Below are positions 17,996-27,171 of a DNA stretch of 64,000 bases, piece after piece (within the stretch, counting starts at the first letter, position 1; the number at the start of each line of letters is the position of its first letter). The notes under the pieces were generated by a model. The model searched no databases. It saw only the letters and a list, made by a program, of their open reading frames with translations, and was not told the origin of the DNA. The DNA lies in the NCBI RefSeq assembly GCF_002104515.1, contig NZ_NBOE01000001.1, positions 434,001-498,000 on the forward strand, read 5' to 3'. This stretch comes from Colwellia polaris (lineage in GTDB: Bacteria; Pseudomonadota; Gammaproteobacteria; Enterobacterales; Alteromonadaceae). Position numbers and translations under genes: made by a program.

Positions 17996-19846
17996 ATGTT
18001 ATCAAAAACTAATCAACAAGAAAAAATTACACTTAAAGCGTTATTTTTGTCAATAATAACCTTATACATCTTCGTATGTTTGTTTTCTCTTATCGCTGTT
18101 TATCAAACACAAAATAACCAACATAATACCCTTGAAGCCTTAAAGTTAAATGATCAGCAATTGCATAATCTTGCAAGTGCCCCTGTGATGTATAGCAGCA
18201 TTATAGGGAAGTTAGTTATGAAGAAACAAGTAAACTCCCGCTTATTACCTATAACGAATAGCCGTTGGTACTTAAGCTTCTCATCACCTTTTACCATCGT
18301 ATTTTATTCACCGTTATTCTGGTTGTTTACTTTAGTAACGTTAATAAGTGGTTTAATTTTATATAACAGGTTTAAACAGCAAATAGCCATTAGTATTCGA
18401 CCAATCAAAAAATTAGAAAACTGGGCTAATTTATCGATTATTCAAGGCTTTTCTAATCGTATTGATATTGATCATTCATTAAAGGAAACTTATGCAATTA
18501 CTTCTGCCATTCATCAGTTGCAACAACAAATAAATGACAGCATAACTAGCGAAACGGAATGGGATCAAAACATTCGTTCAAGCGCTTTATTAGATCAAGA
18601 CACTCGCATTGGAAACCGAGCGTATTTTGACAATAGATTGCAAGCATTCTTGAAAGAAGAAGATGTACAAGGAGCAGTACTTTTAATTCAATTTAAAGAA
18701 ATGGAGTTAGTTCATAACCTTCATGGATATCAGCAAGCTTTATCGCTTCTATTAACGTTAATTCAAGTTACAAAACAAAGGTTACAAGGTCAACCCAGTT
18801 ACTTTCTTGCGCGCCATAGTGACTATGAATTATCTCTATTACTGCCTAATTTTTTCGTGCAAGAAGTTGAGCAACTTGCTGATAGATTACTGAAAAATTT
18901 TCAAGCGGTTGTTAAGCCAATAGGGATTAACCAAGAAGAATTTGTGCATATAGGTATTAGCTATTTTAATAATGCTCAACTGCCGTATCAAATAATGTCT
19001 GAAGCCGATATGGCACTTCGTTCTGCTCAACTACAAGGGCCTTCGCAATGGTTTATGTTCGAAGCGGGTGAGTTAGAAGTAGTAAAAGCAAAGGGTTCAC
19101 TTAAATGGCGAACTTTTCTTAGTGCAGCGATCAAGAGAAATGGTTTTGTTATTTTCTTTCAGCCTGTTATTGCCAGTGACAGTGCAGAAATATTACACCA
19201 TGAGGTATTGTCTAAGGTAAGAGATAAAAATGGCGCCTTGATTAATGCACGCGTTTTCATTCCTATGGCAAAGAAATGTGGTTTAACGATGCAAATAGAC
19301 TTGCTTATTCTCGAACAAGTTTGCCGTGTTTTATCTCATGAACCTGACCAGCAATATAGTTGTAGTATTAATATTTCATTAGACTCGCTTTTATCGGTTG
19401 GATTTACAGATAAATTTATTGCCATATCGCAGCGATTTCCTGCAGTAAAAGGAAAATTACTGATTGAAATCAGTGAGTATCAACTTGTCAGTAATATAAT
19501 AGAATTAGCACCAGCGTTAGAGCAGTTAAATAACGCCGGCATGAAAATTATTGCTGATAAAGTTGGTCAATACGTAGTAAGTGCTAACTATATAAATATT
19601 TACCCCATTTATGCGATGAAATTACACCGAAGCATTGTACTCGATATAGATAAAAAAACTGAAAATCAAGTGTTTATTCAGAGTTTGAAAACGTTAGCTG
19701 CTGCTAAAAGTATTGCTGTATATGCGTTGGGTGTTGAAAGAAAAGCGGAGTGGCGAACACTTTTACAGCTTGATGTGAAAGGTGGTCAAGGGCACTTTTT
19801 TACTGAACCGGTGGCACAGGTAGCAAAGGCCATTCATCTTGATTAA
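17996..19846 (+). CDS. mshH: MshH/CsrD-like protein with degenerate GGDEF and EAL domains
   Basis: About 616 residues from the ATG at 17996, which has GGAG five bases upstream (an in-frame GTG at 17990 is less likely). Two transmembrane helices (about 15-37 and 97-121) enclose a periplasmic segment. A HAMP-like linker, a GGDEF-like domain (about 190-350) and an EAL-like domain (about 375-616) follow. The catalytic motifs are altered: RHSDYE replaces GGDEF, comparable to HRSDF of E. coli CsrD, and EVL replaces EAL. It is therefore probably not an enzyme. CsrD directs decay of CsrB/C small RNAs, and the Vibrio MSHA locus begins with the homologous mshH. Its 3' end overlaps the convergent PLP-enzyme gene by 47 bases. 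Confidence 0.85.
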   Translation: MLSKTNQQEKITLKALFLSIITLYIFVCLFSLIAVYQTQNNQHNTLEALKLNDQQLHNLASAPVMYSSIIGKLVMKKQVNSRLLPITNSRWYLSFSSPFTIVFYSPLFWLFTLVTLISGLILYNRFKQQIAISIRPIKKLENWANLSIIQGFSNRIDIDHSLKETYAITSAIHQLQQQINDSITSETEWDQNIRSSALLDQDTRIGNRAYFDNRLQAFLKEEDVQGAVLLIQFKEMELVHNLHGYQQALSLLLTLIQVTKQRLQGQPSYFLARHSDYELSLLLPNFFVQEVEQLADRLLKNFQAVVKPIGINQEEFVHIGISYFNNAQLPYQIMSEADMALRSAQLQGPSQWFMFEAGELEVVKAKGSLKWRTFLSAAIKRNGFVIFFQPVIASDSAEILHHEVLSKVRDKNGALINARVFIPMAKKCGLTMQIDLLILEQVCRVLSHEPDQQYSCSINISLDSLLSVGFTDKFIAISQRFPAVKGKLLIEISEYQLVSNIIELAPALEQLNNAGMKIIADKVGQYVVSANYINIYPIYAMKLHRSIVLDIDKKTENQVFIQSLKTLAAAKSIAVYALGVERKAEWRTLLQLDVKGGQGHFFTEPVAQVAKAIHLD

Positions 19847-20759
19847 GTATACCACGCTCAAACATGCCGGCTAAACCTTGTAAGCCGCCCGTGTGCAGCA
19901 ATACAATCCGATGATGCTCTGGAAAGTAACCTGACTCTATAAGATCAAGCAGTGCTAAAACCATTTTACCTGAATAAACAGGCTCAAAATCGATACCCAC
20001 TATATTACTAAAGCTACGTATATTGTCAGCATCGTTGAGGCTGAATTTTGCATACCCTCCTCGGTGAAATTCATGGGCAATACGCCAATTTTTCCTGGTC
20101 TTATTTTGCTCTCCTAATAAGGACTGCACTTCCTGCTCTAAATAATTTTGCTGTTTTAGTACTGCGATACCTAATAAGTTATGTTTAGCATTGTTGGCTA
20201 AAACTAAGCCAGCAAGCGTACCACCACTGCCAACCGGTGTCATCAGCGTATCAAACTCACATTGCTGGTTAAGTTCATCAATAACCTCACCAACGCCTTG
20301 AAGCGCTAATGAATTACTTCCACCTTCCGGAATAATAAAGTGATCAGGGTATTCTTGCTGTAATTGCTTTAAATAATCTTCGTTATCTCGCATACGATAG
20401 GTTTTACGATCAACAAATGTTAATTGCATATTCCAATGTTTTGCCCAGGCTAACGTATAATTATTTTGATTATTTTCTTCGCCACGAATAATGCCAATAA
20501 CTGGCAGTTTATGTTGCAAACAAGCAAAGGCACAGGCATGAATATGATTAGAAAAGCAACCACCAAAAGTAATAATACCTTTAGCACCTGTAGATTTTGC
20601 ATGCTCTAAATTGTATTTAAGTTTACGCCACTTGTTACCTGAAATAATATGATGAATATGATCGTCACGTTTAACGTGAACAGTTAATTTATGTTGGATA
20701 AATAGCGGATGCGTTATTGCATGTAAAGCTGAGAAATTGGACATAAGTTTGTAACTCAA
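19800..20759 (-). CDS. PLP-dependent ACC deaminase/D-cysteine desulfhydrase family enzyme
   Basis: A 319-residue fold-type II PLP enzyme. The Schiff-base lysine lies in SGNKWRKLKYNLEHA (about 39-53), the substrate/cofactor loop in TFGGCFSNHIHA, and a glycine-rich phosphate loop in TPVGSGGTLAGLV. This matches the family of 1-aminocyclopropane-1-carboxylate deaminase and D-cysteine desulfhydrase, and the second activity is the more common one in such bacteria, but substrate cannot be read from sequence. It lies on the minus strand between mshH and mshI, interrupting the MSHA locus, and its 3' end overlaps mshH by 47 bases. Confidence 0.85.
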   Translation of the reverse strand: MSYKLMSNFSALHAITHPLFIQHKLTVHVKRDDHIHHIISGNKWRKLKYNLEHAKSTGAKGIITFGGCFSNHIHACAFACLQHKLPVIGIIRGEENNQNNYTLAWAKHWNMQLTFVDRKTYRMRDNEDYLKQLQQEYPDHFIIPEGGSNSLALQGVGEVIDELNQQCEFDTLMTPVGSGGTLAGLVLANNAKHNLLGIAVLKQQNYLEQEVQSLLGEQNKTRKNWRIAHEFHRGGYAKFSLNDADNIRSFSNIVGIDFEPVYSGKMVLALLDLIESGYFPEHHRIVLLHTGGLQGLAGMFERGILNQDEWPLLPVPPVQ

Positions 20760-20850
20760 AATAATGAAGTAATTAAAACACTTGCACCGAAAACAGAATC
20801 AGCGATAATGGCTTTATGGTCAAATAAAACTAGAATAATAATATCGCTTA

Positions 20851-21750
20851 ATGTCAATTATTACACGGATCAAAAATATTTTCTCAACAGCAAAATCAAC
20901 TGAGATAGTTGGTGTCGCATTGCGACAGCAATCGATTAGCTATTTTTCTAAAAACGGTAATAAAGACAAAGGTGAAGTTGTTGAAAATAAAGGTAATTCG
21001 GTTGCCGTCGCTTTAAAAGACTTAGTTAACCGTCATAAGTTTTCAGGCCAGTGCCAATTGGTATTAGCGCATGCCCACTCTCAAATAGTGCAGGTAGACA
21101 AACCTAAAGTACCTGATACTGAAATGAATGCAGCCTTGAAATGGCAAATCAAAGACTTGGTCAGTATTTCACCTGAAAATATGGTTCTAGATTATTTTGA
21201 TGGTCCAACTCTTGCCGGCGGCCATGAAAAAATTAATGTTGTGTGTGTTCCTAAAAGTGACTTAATTGAGTTGGTTGCAACCTTTACTGATGACGATTTA
21301 AATATTAGTAGTATTACTACTGAAGAATTTGCCTTTGCAAGCTTGTTACCCATACAACAAGATGCCATTTTATTAGTTTGCCAACAGCCGAATGAAGAAA
21401 TTAACCTGTTAATTATTAAAAATGGCCAGCTCTTCTTTAGTAGACGTTTACGTGGCTTTGCAAAAATTGCTAATAAAACTGAAGATGAATTAAGTATGGG
21501 GGTGATCGATACGTTAAGTTTAGAAATTCAACGTTCCACTGACTATTTTGAACGACAGTTAAAGCAAGCGCCTATCAAAGCTATTGAAATTTTACTGCCC
21601 TTAGAGCAAGAAGCTTTTCTAGCACGTAAATTGGCTGAAAATACCAATGTAGAAGTAAAACTATTTGCTATGGCAAGTTCATTAGAAAACTATAGAAGCA
21701 GTGCGGTTGCTATTGGAGCAACGCAGTTAAATTTTATGGAGCCAAATTAA
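20851..21750 (+). CDS. mshI: MSHA pilus biogenesis protein MshI (PilM-like)
   Basis: A 299-residue cytoplasmic protein of the actin-like PilM/GspL type that links the pilus assembly platform to inner-membrane partners. No transmembrane helix is visible. The N-terminal VGVALRQQSISYF and the middle FEKxNV-like segments are as expected for MshI, and the C-terminal VAIGATQLNF resembles PilM endings. It is the first gene of the main MSHA operon, followed one base later by the PilN-like gene. Only 90 bases separate it from the divergent PLP-enzyme gene, so its promoter must lie there or run through from within. Confidence 0.85.
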   Translation: MSIITRIKNIFSTAKSTEIVGVALRQQSISYFSKNGNKDKGEVVENKGNSVAVALKDLVNRHKFSGQCQLVLAHAHSQIVQVDKPKVPDTEMNAALKWQIKDLVSISPENMVLDYFDGPTLAGGHEKINVVCVPKSDLIELVATFTDDDLNISSITTEEFAFASLLPIQQDAILLVCQQPNEEINLLIIKNGQLFFSRRLRGFAKIANKTEDELSMGVIDTLSLEIQRSTDYFERQLKQAPIKAIEILLPLEQEAFLARKLAENTNVEVKLFAMASSLENYRSSAVAIGATQLNFMEPN

Positions 21751-21751
21751 A

Positions 21752-22348
21752 ATGGCTAAACATTCAATCAACTTATTGCAAGCTGATCTATTACCTATAA
21801 AAGCGCTATGGACACTGACTCGTGTTGTTACACTATGGGGAATAGCCTTAGTAATAATGCTCGGTTTAATATTCATTACTCAATGGCAAGTTAATAGTGT
21901 TAAGGCTGAATTTGATACCGTCAATGCAATTAATACGGCTCAAACGACAGAACTAAAAAGCTTAGAATTAGCTATTAGTAAAAACCGCCAAGATACTAAG
22001 TTACTTACTCAGTTAAATACAATTAAACTTGTTATTGCTAATAAAGAACACTTACACCAACAATTAACCGACCCATCGAAAACTTATAGCGCCGGTTTTT
22101 CTAGTGCTATGGTTGAGTTATCTGCGCTGCATGATAAAAATATTAGTCTACAAAGAGTTAATATTGGTCATGGAAATATGACTTTTGCGGGGTTAGCTCG
22201 AACACCTGATGCCGTGCCTAATTGGCTGTCTGGTTTTGAATCATCAACATTTCTTTCAGGTAAACGATTTATTAATTTTTCTTTAACTGAAAATGAACAA
22301 AAATTAACTGAGTTCGTTGTTAGCTCTGCACCATCTAAAGGAGAGTAG
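21752..22348 (+). CDS. mshI2: MSHA pilus biogenesis protein, PilN-like
   Basis: A 198-residue bitopic inner-membrane protein. KHSINLLQADLLP near the start is the short cytoplasmic motif that PilN uses to bind PilM, followed by a transmembrane helix (about 24-48) and a periplasmic coiled coil and small domain. It should bind MshI inside and MshJ outside. ATGGAGCCAAA upstream supplies a ribosome-binding site within the end of mshI. The symbol follows the two-gene mshI naming of related marine bacteria. Confidence 0.8.
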   Translation: MAKHSINLLQADLLPIKALWTLTRVVTLWGIALVIMLGLIFITQWQVNSVKAEFDTVNAINTAQTTELKSLELAISKNRQDTKLLTQLNTIKLVIANKEHLHQQLTDPSKTYSAGFSSAMVELSALHDKNISLQRVNIGHGNMTFAGLARTPDAVPNWLSGFESSTFLSGKRFINFSLTENEQKLTEFVVSSAPSKGE

Positions 22349-22352
22349 TGCT

Positions 22353-23075
22353 ATGTCGCAGTGGTTAACTTATAGTGAAAAATTTAATGATACGACACCT
22401 CGAGAGCAGTATTTAATTATCGCCTCGGGCTTAGTCGCTGTGATTTTTGTTTTGTATAGTTTATTTTTAGATGAGCCTATTCAAAATATTGGCAGTTACA
22501 AAGAGCAAATAATTAAAGCTCAACAAGATATTGAAAGTAAAAAAGATTCAATTCAAGTGTTAAAGCAAGCATTAGATGAAGACCCCAATGTTGCGTTGAA
22601 AAGAGAGCTTTCTCAATATCAGGCTAAGCTCGGAGATGTTGATAAAAAACTCCTTGAATTAACTTCTGACTTAATCGACCCCATTCAAATGCGCTTTGCC
22701 TTAATTAAATTACTTAAGCTACAAAAAGGCGTGAAATTACTCTCATTTGAAGTGTTACCAGCAAGCCCAGTAACGGAGGATAAGGTCTTAGCTGAAAATG
22801 AAACCGAACAAACTATTGAAAAAAATAATACTTCAACAGTTAAAACGAGTGATGTTCAGTCGCAACCAGCACAATTACGTTTATATAGGCATGGCATAAA
22901 AATTAAACTGCAAGGTCAATATTTCGAATTAAAAGATTACTTAACTCAATTGGAAAGTTTATCTTGGAAGTTTTTCTGGCAAGAGTTTGATTACCAACTA
23001 AAAGCCTATCCAGTGAGCGAACTCGAAATTGAAATTTACAGCTTAAGCACGTCACAGGAGTTTATTGGTGTATAA
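22353..23075 (+). CDS. mshJ: MSHA pilus biogenesis protein MshJ (PilO/GspM-like)
   Basis: About 240 residues from the ATG at 22353, preceded by AAAGGAG at 22337-22343. One transmembrane helix (about 26-45) is followed by a periplasmic coiled coil (about 50-110) and a small alpha/beta domain. This is the PilO-like partner of the PilN-like protein in the inner-membrane alignment complex. It has a low-complexity, Glu/Thr-rich linker around 140-170. Start codon of mshK overlaps its end. Confidence 0.85.
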   Translation: MSQWLTYSEKFNDTTPREQYLIIASGLVAVIFVLYSLFLDEPIQNIGSYKEQIIKAQQDIESKKDSIQVLKQALDEDPNVALKRELSQYQAKLGDVDKKLLELTSDLIDPIQMRFALIKLLKLQKGVKLLSFEVLPASPVTEDKVLAENETEQTIEKNNTSTVKTSDVQSQPAQLRLYRHGIKIKLQGQYFELKDYLTQLESLSWKFFWQEFDYQLKAYPVSELEIEIYSLSTSQEFIGV

Positions 23076-23385
23076 AATCATACTTGTTTTATGCTTCTTG
23101 TTTATATCTAGCTATGTAAAAAGTCAGCAAATAGATCCAACGAGACCTTTTGGCGAAATAGCGACTTCGAATAGCAGTGAGAAAGGTGCTACTTTAGTCT
23201 TGCAATCAATTATCGAAAGCAATAATAAAAGAAAGGCAATTATTAACGGTCAAGCGCTTAGTGTTGGTGACAAATACAATGGGTTTAACTTGATTGCAAT
23301 TAGTAAAAATGGGGTGGTGTTAGATTCACCACAGGGTAGAATGGAATTATCATTATTTTCCGGTGTAATAGCGAACTCAAAATGA
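23068..23385 (+). CDS. mshK: MSHA pilus biogenesis protein MshK (PilP-like)
   Basis: About 105 residues. GTG at 23068 is chosen because AGGAG (23056-23060) sits seven bases upstream, while the TTG at 23065 is too close. A signal peptide precedes a short domain with DPTRPFGE and NGQALSVGDKYNGF, like the C-terminal domain of PilP/GspC that contacts the secretin. It overlaps mshJ by 8 bases and mshL by 4. Confidence 0.82.
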   Translation: MYKIILVLCFLFISSYVKSQQIDPTRPFGEIATSNSSEKGATLVLQSIIESNNKRKAIINGQALSVGDKYNGFNLIAISKNGVVLDSPQGRMELSLFSGVIANSK

Positions 23386-25085
23386 ATAAAATAATTATGA
23401 ATAAAAAACACCAAATGAAATTATTATGCTGCTCGGCGTTTATCGTACTTGTGGGTTGTCAATCAGCGCCAAAACCACCAACTGATATTACTCAAGCGTT
23501 AGATAAAGCGATTGATCAATCAAAACAGCCTAAAGCTCCTAAACCACTACAAGCTTTACCAAATTCTGTTCGACAAGAACTTATGCAGCAAGAAATTCAG
23601 CAAGCTCGCCATGGACTATTGGCTGAAAAACGCTTAGAAATTGCTGCGAGTGGTGTTGCCGCTGATCAATTTTTTGCTGCGATAGTAGATGACTCATCTT
23701 ACAGCATTGCTGTTCATCCAGACGTTAGTGGCAATATTACACTGAATTTGAAAAACGTAACGCTTGATGAAACGTTAGACGTCGTTGAATCACTATATGG
23801 TTATGATATTCGCCGAGAAGGGCGGGTTATTCAAGTTTATCCTGCAGGCATTCGTACTGAAACTATCCCTTTAGATTACTTATATGTTAAACGCCGTGGT
23901 ATTTCTAGTACCAGTATTAATTCTGGCGGTGTTTCTGAAAACGATCCTGATAGTAGTAACTCGAACGGTAATAACAGCAATAACAATAATAACAATAATG
24001 GTGGAAGCAATAACGGACAAAGCGGCAATAGTAATCAAAACAGTAATAGCGGTGTAAATATTTATACCGAAAATGAATCTGATTTTTGGTTGGAGTTAAA
24101 AGAGACATTAACAGCTTTAGTGGGTGATGAAGAAAATCGATCTGTTATTGTATCTCCGCAAGCCGGTTTAGTCACCATTAAGGCACTACCCGCAGAAATA
24201 GCGGCTGTTAAACGCTTCATAGAAAGTACCGAGGAGCATTTGCGTCGCCAAGTTATTATTGAAGCGAAGATTATGGAAGTCACCTTAAATGATGATTACC
24301 AACAAGGTGTTAAATGGGACCAAGTATTAGGACACATTGAAAGTACCGATATCGGTTTTTCTACTACGGGGAATATTGTTGGCAATACAATTTCTTCGGC
24401 AGTAGGTGGTGTAACTAGCTTAAGTTTCTTGAATAAAGACTTCAGCGGCGTGATTGATTTATTATCAACTCAAGGTAATGTACAAGTACTTTCAAGCCCT
24501 AGAATTACTGCAACAAATAACCAAAAAGCGATTATTAAAGTTGGTGAAGATGAATATTTCGTCACGGATGTTTCGAGCACAACCACTACAGGTACTTCAA
24601 CCACGACTACACCAGAAATTGATTTAACACCTTTTTTCTCAGGTATAGCGCTTGATGTAACGCCACAAATTGATGCCAATGGTGAAGTTATTTTACATAT
24701 TCACCCATCAGTAACTATTACTGATGAGCAAACTAAAACAATTAAGTTAAGCGACCAAGACATAATCTTACCACTTGCGCAAAGTAGTGTAAGAGAGTCA
24801 GATACTATTATTCGTGCAAGATCTGGGGAAATAGTGGTTATAGGTGGCTTAATAGAAACACGTAAAGTTGATATTGAGTCTAAAACACCTTTCTTTGGTG
24901 ACATTCCGGTGATGGGCTCATTATTTAAAAGTAAAAGCGAATCAGTACAAAAGAAAGAGTTAGTTATTTTACTTAAGCCGGTTGTAATTGGTCATGATAC
25001 TTGGAAAAACCAACTTCAAGACGCACGTGCTTTGTTAAAGCAATGGTTTCCAGAAGATCCAGACGCAAACACTAATAACAATTAA
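23382..25085 (+). CDS. mshL: MSHA secretin MshL
   Basis: A 567-residue outer-membrane secretin that forms the channel for the pilus. The N-terminus is a lipoprotein signal (FIVLVGC, lipobox before Cys27). N-domains (about 75-170) are followed by an Asn/Ser/Gly-rich linker near 183-226, then the conserved secretin domain (about 290-550) with QVLSSPRITATNNQKAIIKVG and the VIGGLIETRKV segment. The start at 23382 overlaps the mshK stop as ATGA. The Asn-rich linker is made of repeated AAT/AAC codons. Strongly recognised. Confidence 0.95.
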   Translation: MNKIIMNKKHQMKLLCCSAFIVLVGCQSAPKPPTDITQALDKAIDQSKQPKAPKPLQALPNSVRQELMQQEIQQARHGLLAEKRLEIAASGVAADQFFAAIVDDSSYSIAVHPDVSGNITLNLKNVTLDETLDVVESLYGYDIRREGRVIQVYPAGIRTETIPLDYLYVKRRGISSTSINSGGVSENDPDSSNSNGNNSNNNNNNNGGSNNGQSGNSNQNSNSGVNIYTENESDFWLELKETLTALVGDEENRSVIVSPQAGLVTIKALPAEIAAVKRFIESTEEHLRRQVIIEAKIMEVTLNDDYQQGVKWDQVLGHIESTDIGFSTTGNIVGNTISSAVGGVTSLSFLNKDFSGVIDLLSTQGNVQVLSSPRITATNNQKAIIKVGEDEYFVTDVSSTTTTGTSTTTTPEIDLTPFFSGIALDVTPQIDANGEVILHIHPSVTITDEQTKTIKLSDQDIILPLAQSSVRESDTIIRARSGEIVVIGGLIETRKVDIESKTPFFGDIPVMGSLFKSKSESVQKKELVILLKPVVIGHDTWKNQLQDARALLKQWFPEDPDANTNNN

Positions 25086-25095
25086 GTTATAACTT

Positions 25096-26004
25096 ATGTA
25101 CTTGTACCATTTTGGTCTAAGGGAGTTACCTTTTACCCTGACCCCAAATACCAGTTTTTATTTGGGCTTAGAGTCACATAATGAAGCGCTGGCGGTATTA
25201 CTTACAGCGCTAAAAACTGGCGAGGGTTTTATCAAAGTTGTCGGTGAAGTCGGCACCGGTAAAACCTTAATGTGCAGAAAGTTATTGAACGAAATTCCAG
25301 ACCACTTCGTTACTGCCTATATTCCAAACCCGTACTTAAAACCGGATGAATTACGACGAGCAGTAGCGGTTGAACTTGGTGTAAAGCAAGCTCAAAGTAT
25401 GTCGTTACAGCTGTTAACTCAGCGTATTCAGCAAAGGTTATTGGAGCTGCATATTCGAGGGCATTCTGTGGTATTAATTCTCGATGAAGCACAAGCTTTA
25501 CCTTCTGAAAGCTTAGAAGCCTTGAGGCTCTTTACCAACCTTGAAACAGAAACACGCAAGTTATTACAGGTTGTGTTGTTTGCTCAGCCCGAGTTAGATG
25601 AAAGGTTAGCAGAAAAAGCGTTTAGACAGTTAAAACAACGCATTACCTTTTCTTACAAGTTACGTGCAATGAATGCGCGTGAAGTTGATTATTATATTCA
25701 ACACAGGTTACAAATAGCGGGTCATAAAGGGGAAAATTTATTTAGTCATTCATTGGCGAGCCAAGTTGCCAAAGTGAGTGGTGGTATACCTAGGCTTGTA
25801 AATATTATTTGTCATAAAATGTTAATGCTAGGCTATGGACAAGGCAGCTATAAATTGACTAAAAAACATTTAAACTCTGCAATACAAGACACCGAAGGCT
25901 TGCAGGTTCAGTCATCAAGAAAATTTTACATAATCAGTATATTACTAGCTGTTACTTGTATTGGTTTGTACATTTCACGGGATATTTTTGGGTTGCTAGC
26001 ATGA
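25096..26004 (+). CDS. mshM: MSHA biogenesis ATPase MshM (ExeA-like)
   Basis: A 302-residue AAA ATPase of the ExeA/GspA type. MYLYHFGLRELPFTLTPN is the family start. Walker A is GEVGTGKT (about 50-57) and Walker B is VVLILDEAQAL. A single hydrophobic helix lies at the C-terminus (about 276-297). Members bind peptidoglycan or help secretin assembly; here it follows the secretin mshL by 10 bases. Its stop overlaps the mshN start. Confidence 0.9.
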   Translation: MYLYHFGLRELPFTLTPNTSFYLGLESHNEALAVLLTALKTGEGFIKVVGEVGTGKTLMCRKLLNEIPDHFVTAYIPNPYLKPDELRRAVAVELGVKQAQSMSLQLLTQRIQQRLLELHIRGHSVVLILDEAQALPSESLEALRLFTNLETETRKLLQVVLFAQPELDERLAEKAFRQLKQRITFSYKLRAMNAREVDYYIQHRLQIAGHKGENLFSHSLASQVAKVSGGIPRLVNIICHKMLMLGYGQGSYKLTKKHLNSAIQDTEGLQVQSSRKFYIISILLAVTCIGLYISRDIFGLLA

Positions 26005-27170
26005 GTGTAATAAACCAAATGTTAAAAGACTTAGACAAGCGGCAGAGCGATCAGCAAGGTAGCGCTAATGTTGCTATGCCTTTAACCGAAAAAAGATCAT
26101 CGACAAAAATTATGCTTATTATTGTCGCCGTTATCGTTATTTTTAATATTATTGGTTGGTTTGGCTGGGAATTATACAGTGAGAATCAACAATTAAAACT
26201 TCAAGCGCAGCAGGAAAAAAGTCCCGTTAACCTGATGACTTATCCGTCAATTGAATCATCAAGTAATAACACAGATGTAAACACTAAACCTGCATCTGAA
26301 TATAAACCTACTCAAGAAACTAAAGTCGTTGTGATCGACCGAGAAGATGTTAATACTTTAAAAGCGACTGCTAATTCTGCGCCGTCGGTTACTCAGACGG
26401 AGCAAGATATTGTAGCAGAGCCTAGTGAAGTAGAAAGTATCGCTAGGGTAGACAAGTTAACTGTTTCGGTGGGAGAAAAAAATGACACTGTGGTTATTGT
26501 TGCGCCGATTAAGCCTGTTGTAGAGGTTGCAGTAGCTGAAAAACCTGAACCCATAGCCAGTGAAGTTAAACCAAGCCTAACAATTTCGCGTTCTCAATTG
26601 TCTCCAAAAGCTTTAGCTGCAAATAAAATAACTCAAGCTGAAAAAGCAATGGAACGTAACGATCTTGCAAGCGCCGAGTCATTATTTGAAGAGATACTGA
26701 TGTTGACTCCTGCACACGAAACAGCACGTAAACAGCTCGCTGCATTATGGTATGGAAAAAAATATTATCAAGATGCCATTAACTTATTATCGCAAGGTAT
26801 TGCCATAGCCCCAAAGGCAGAAGAAATGCGTTTGATGAGTGCTAGGATCTATTATGAGCAGGAACGAACAAGACAAGCTTACAATATATTGAAGCCGATT
26901 AAGCTAAGTAATAGTGTCGAAATACAAACGTTATTAGCCAATGTGTCAGCCGAGCTAAACGAACATGAAAGTGCTATATTTTCGTATCGTAAGTTGATAA
27001 CACAAGAGCCAGAAGTAGGTCGTTGGTGGTTAGGTTTAGCCGTATCTTTAGATAGCTTAGGGGAGTTTGTACCTGCAATAGATGCTTATAAACAATCTAT
27101 AACACAGAATAATTTATCAACGAGTGCAATGCAATTTGCTCAACAGCGCTTGATAGAGTTAGGAGAATAA
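26001..27170 (+). CDS. mshN: MSHA biogenesis TPR protein MshN
   Basis: About 389 residues from ATG 26001, which overlaps the mshM stop as ATGA. MSVINQMLKDLDKRQ is the typical MshN start. A transmembrane helix (about 34-54) precedes a Val/Glu/Pro-rich periplasmic linker (about 65-205) and a set of TPR helices (about 210-385). Probably an assembly scaffold in the periplasm. A longer reading from TTG 25956 is unlikely. Confidence 0.9.
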   Translation: MSVINQMLKDLDKRQSDQQGSANVAMPLTEKRSSTKIMLIIVAVIVIFNIIGWFGWELYSENQQLKLQAQQEKSPVNLMTYPSIESSSNNTDVNTKPASEYKPTQETKVVVIDREDVNTLKATANSAPSVTQTEQDIVAEPSEVESIARVDKLTVSVGEKNDTVVIVAPIKPVVEVAVAEKPEPIASEVKPSLTISRSQLSPKALAANKITQAEKAMERNDLASAESLFEEILMLTPAHETARKQLAALWYGKKYYQDAINLLSQGIAIAPKAEEMRLMSARIYYEQERTRQAYNILKPIKLSNSVEIQTLLANVSAELNEHESAIFSYRKLITQEPEVGRWWLGLAVSLDSLGEFVPAIDAYKQSITQNNLSTSAMQFAQQRLIELGE

Positions 27171-27171
27171 T

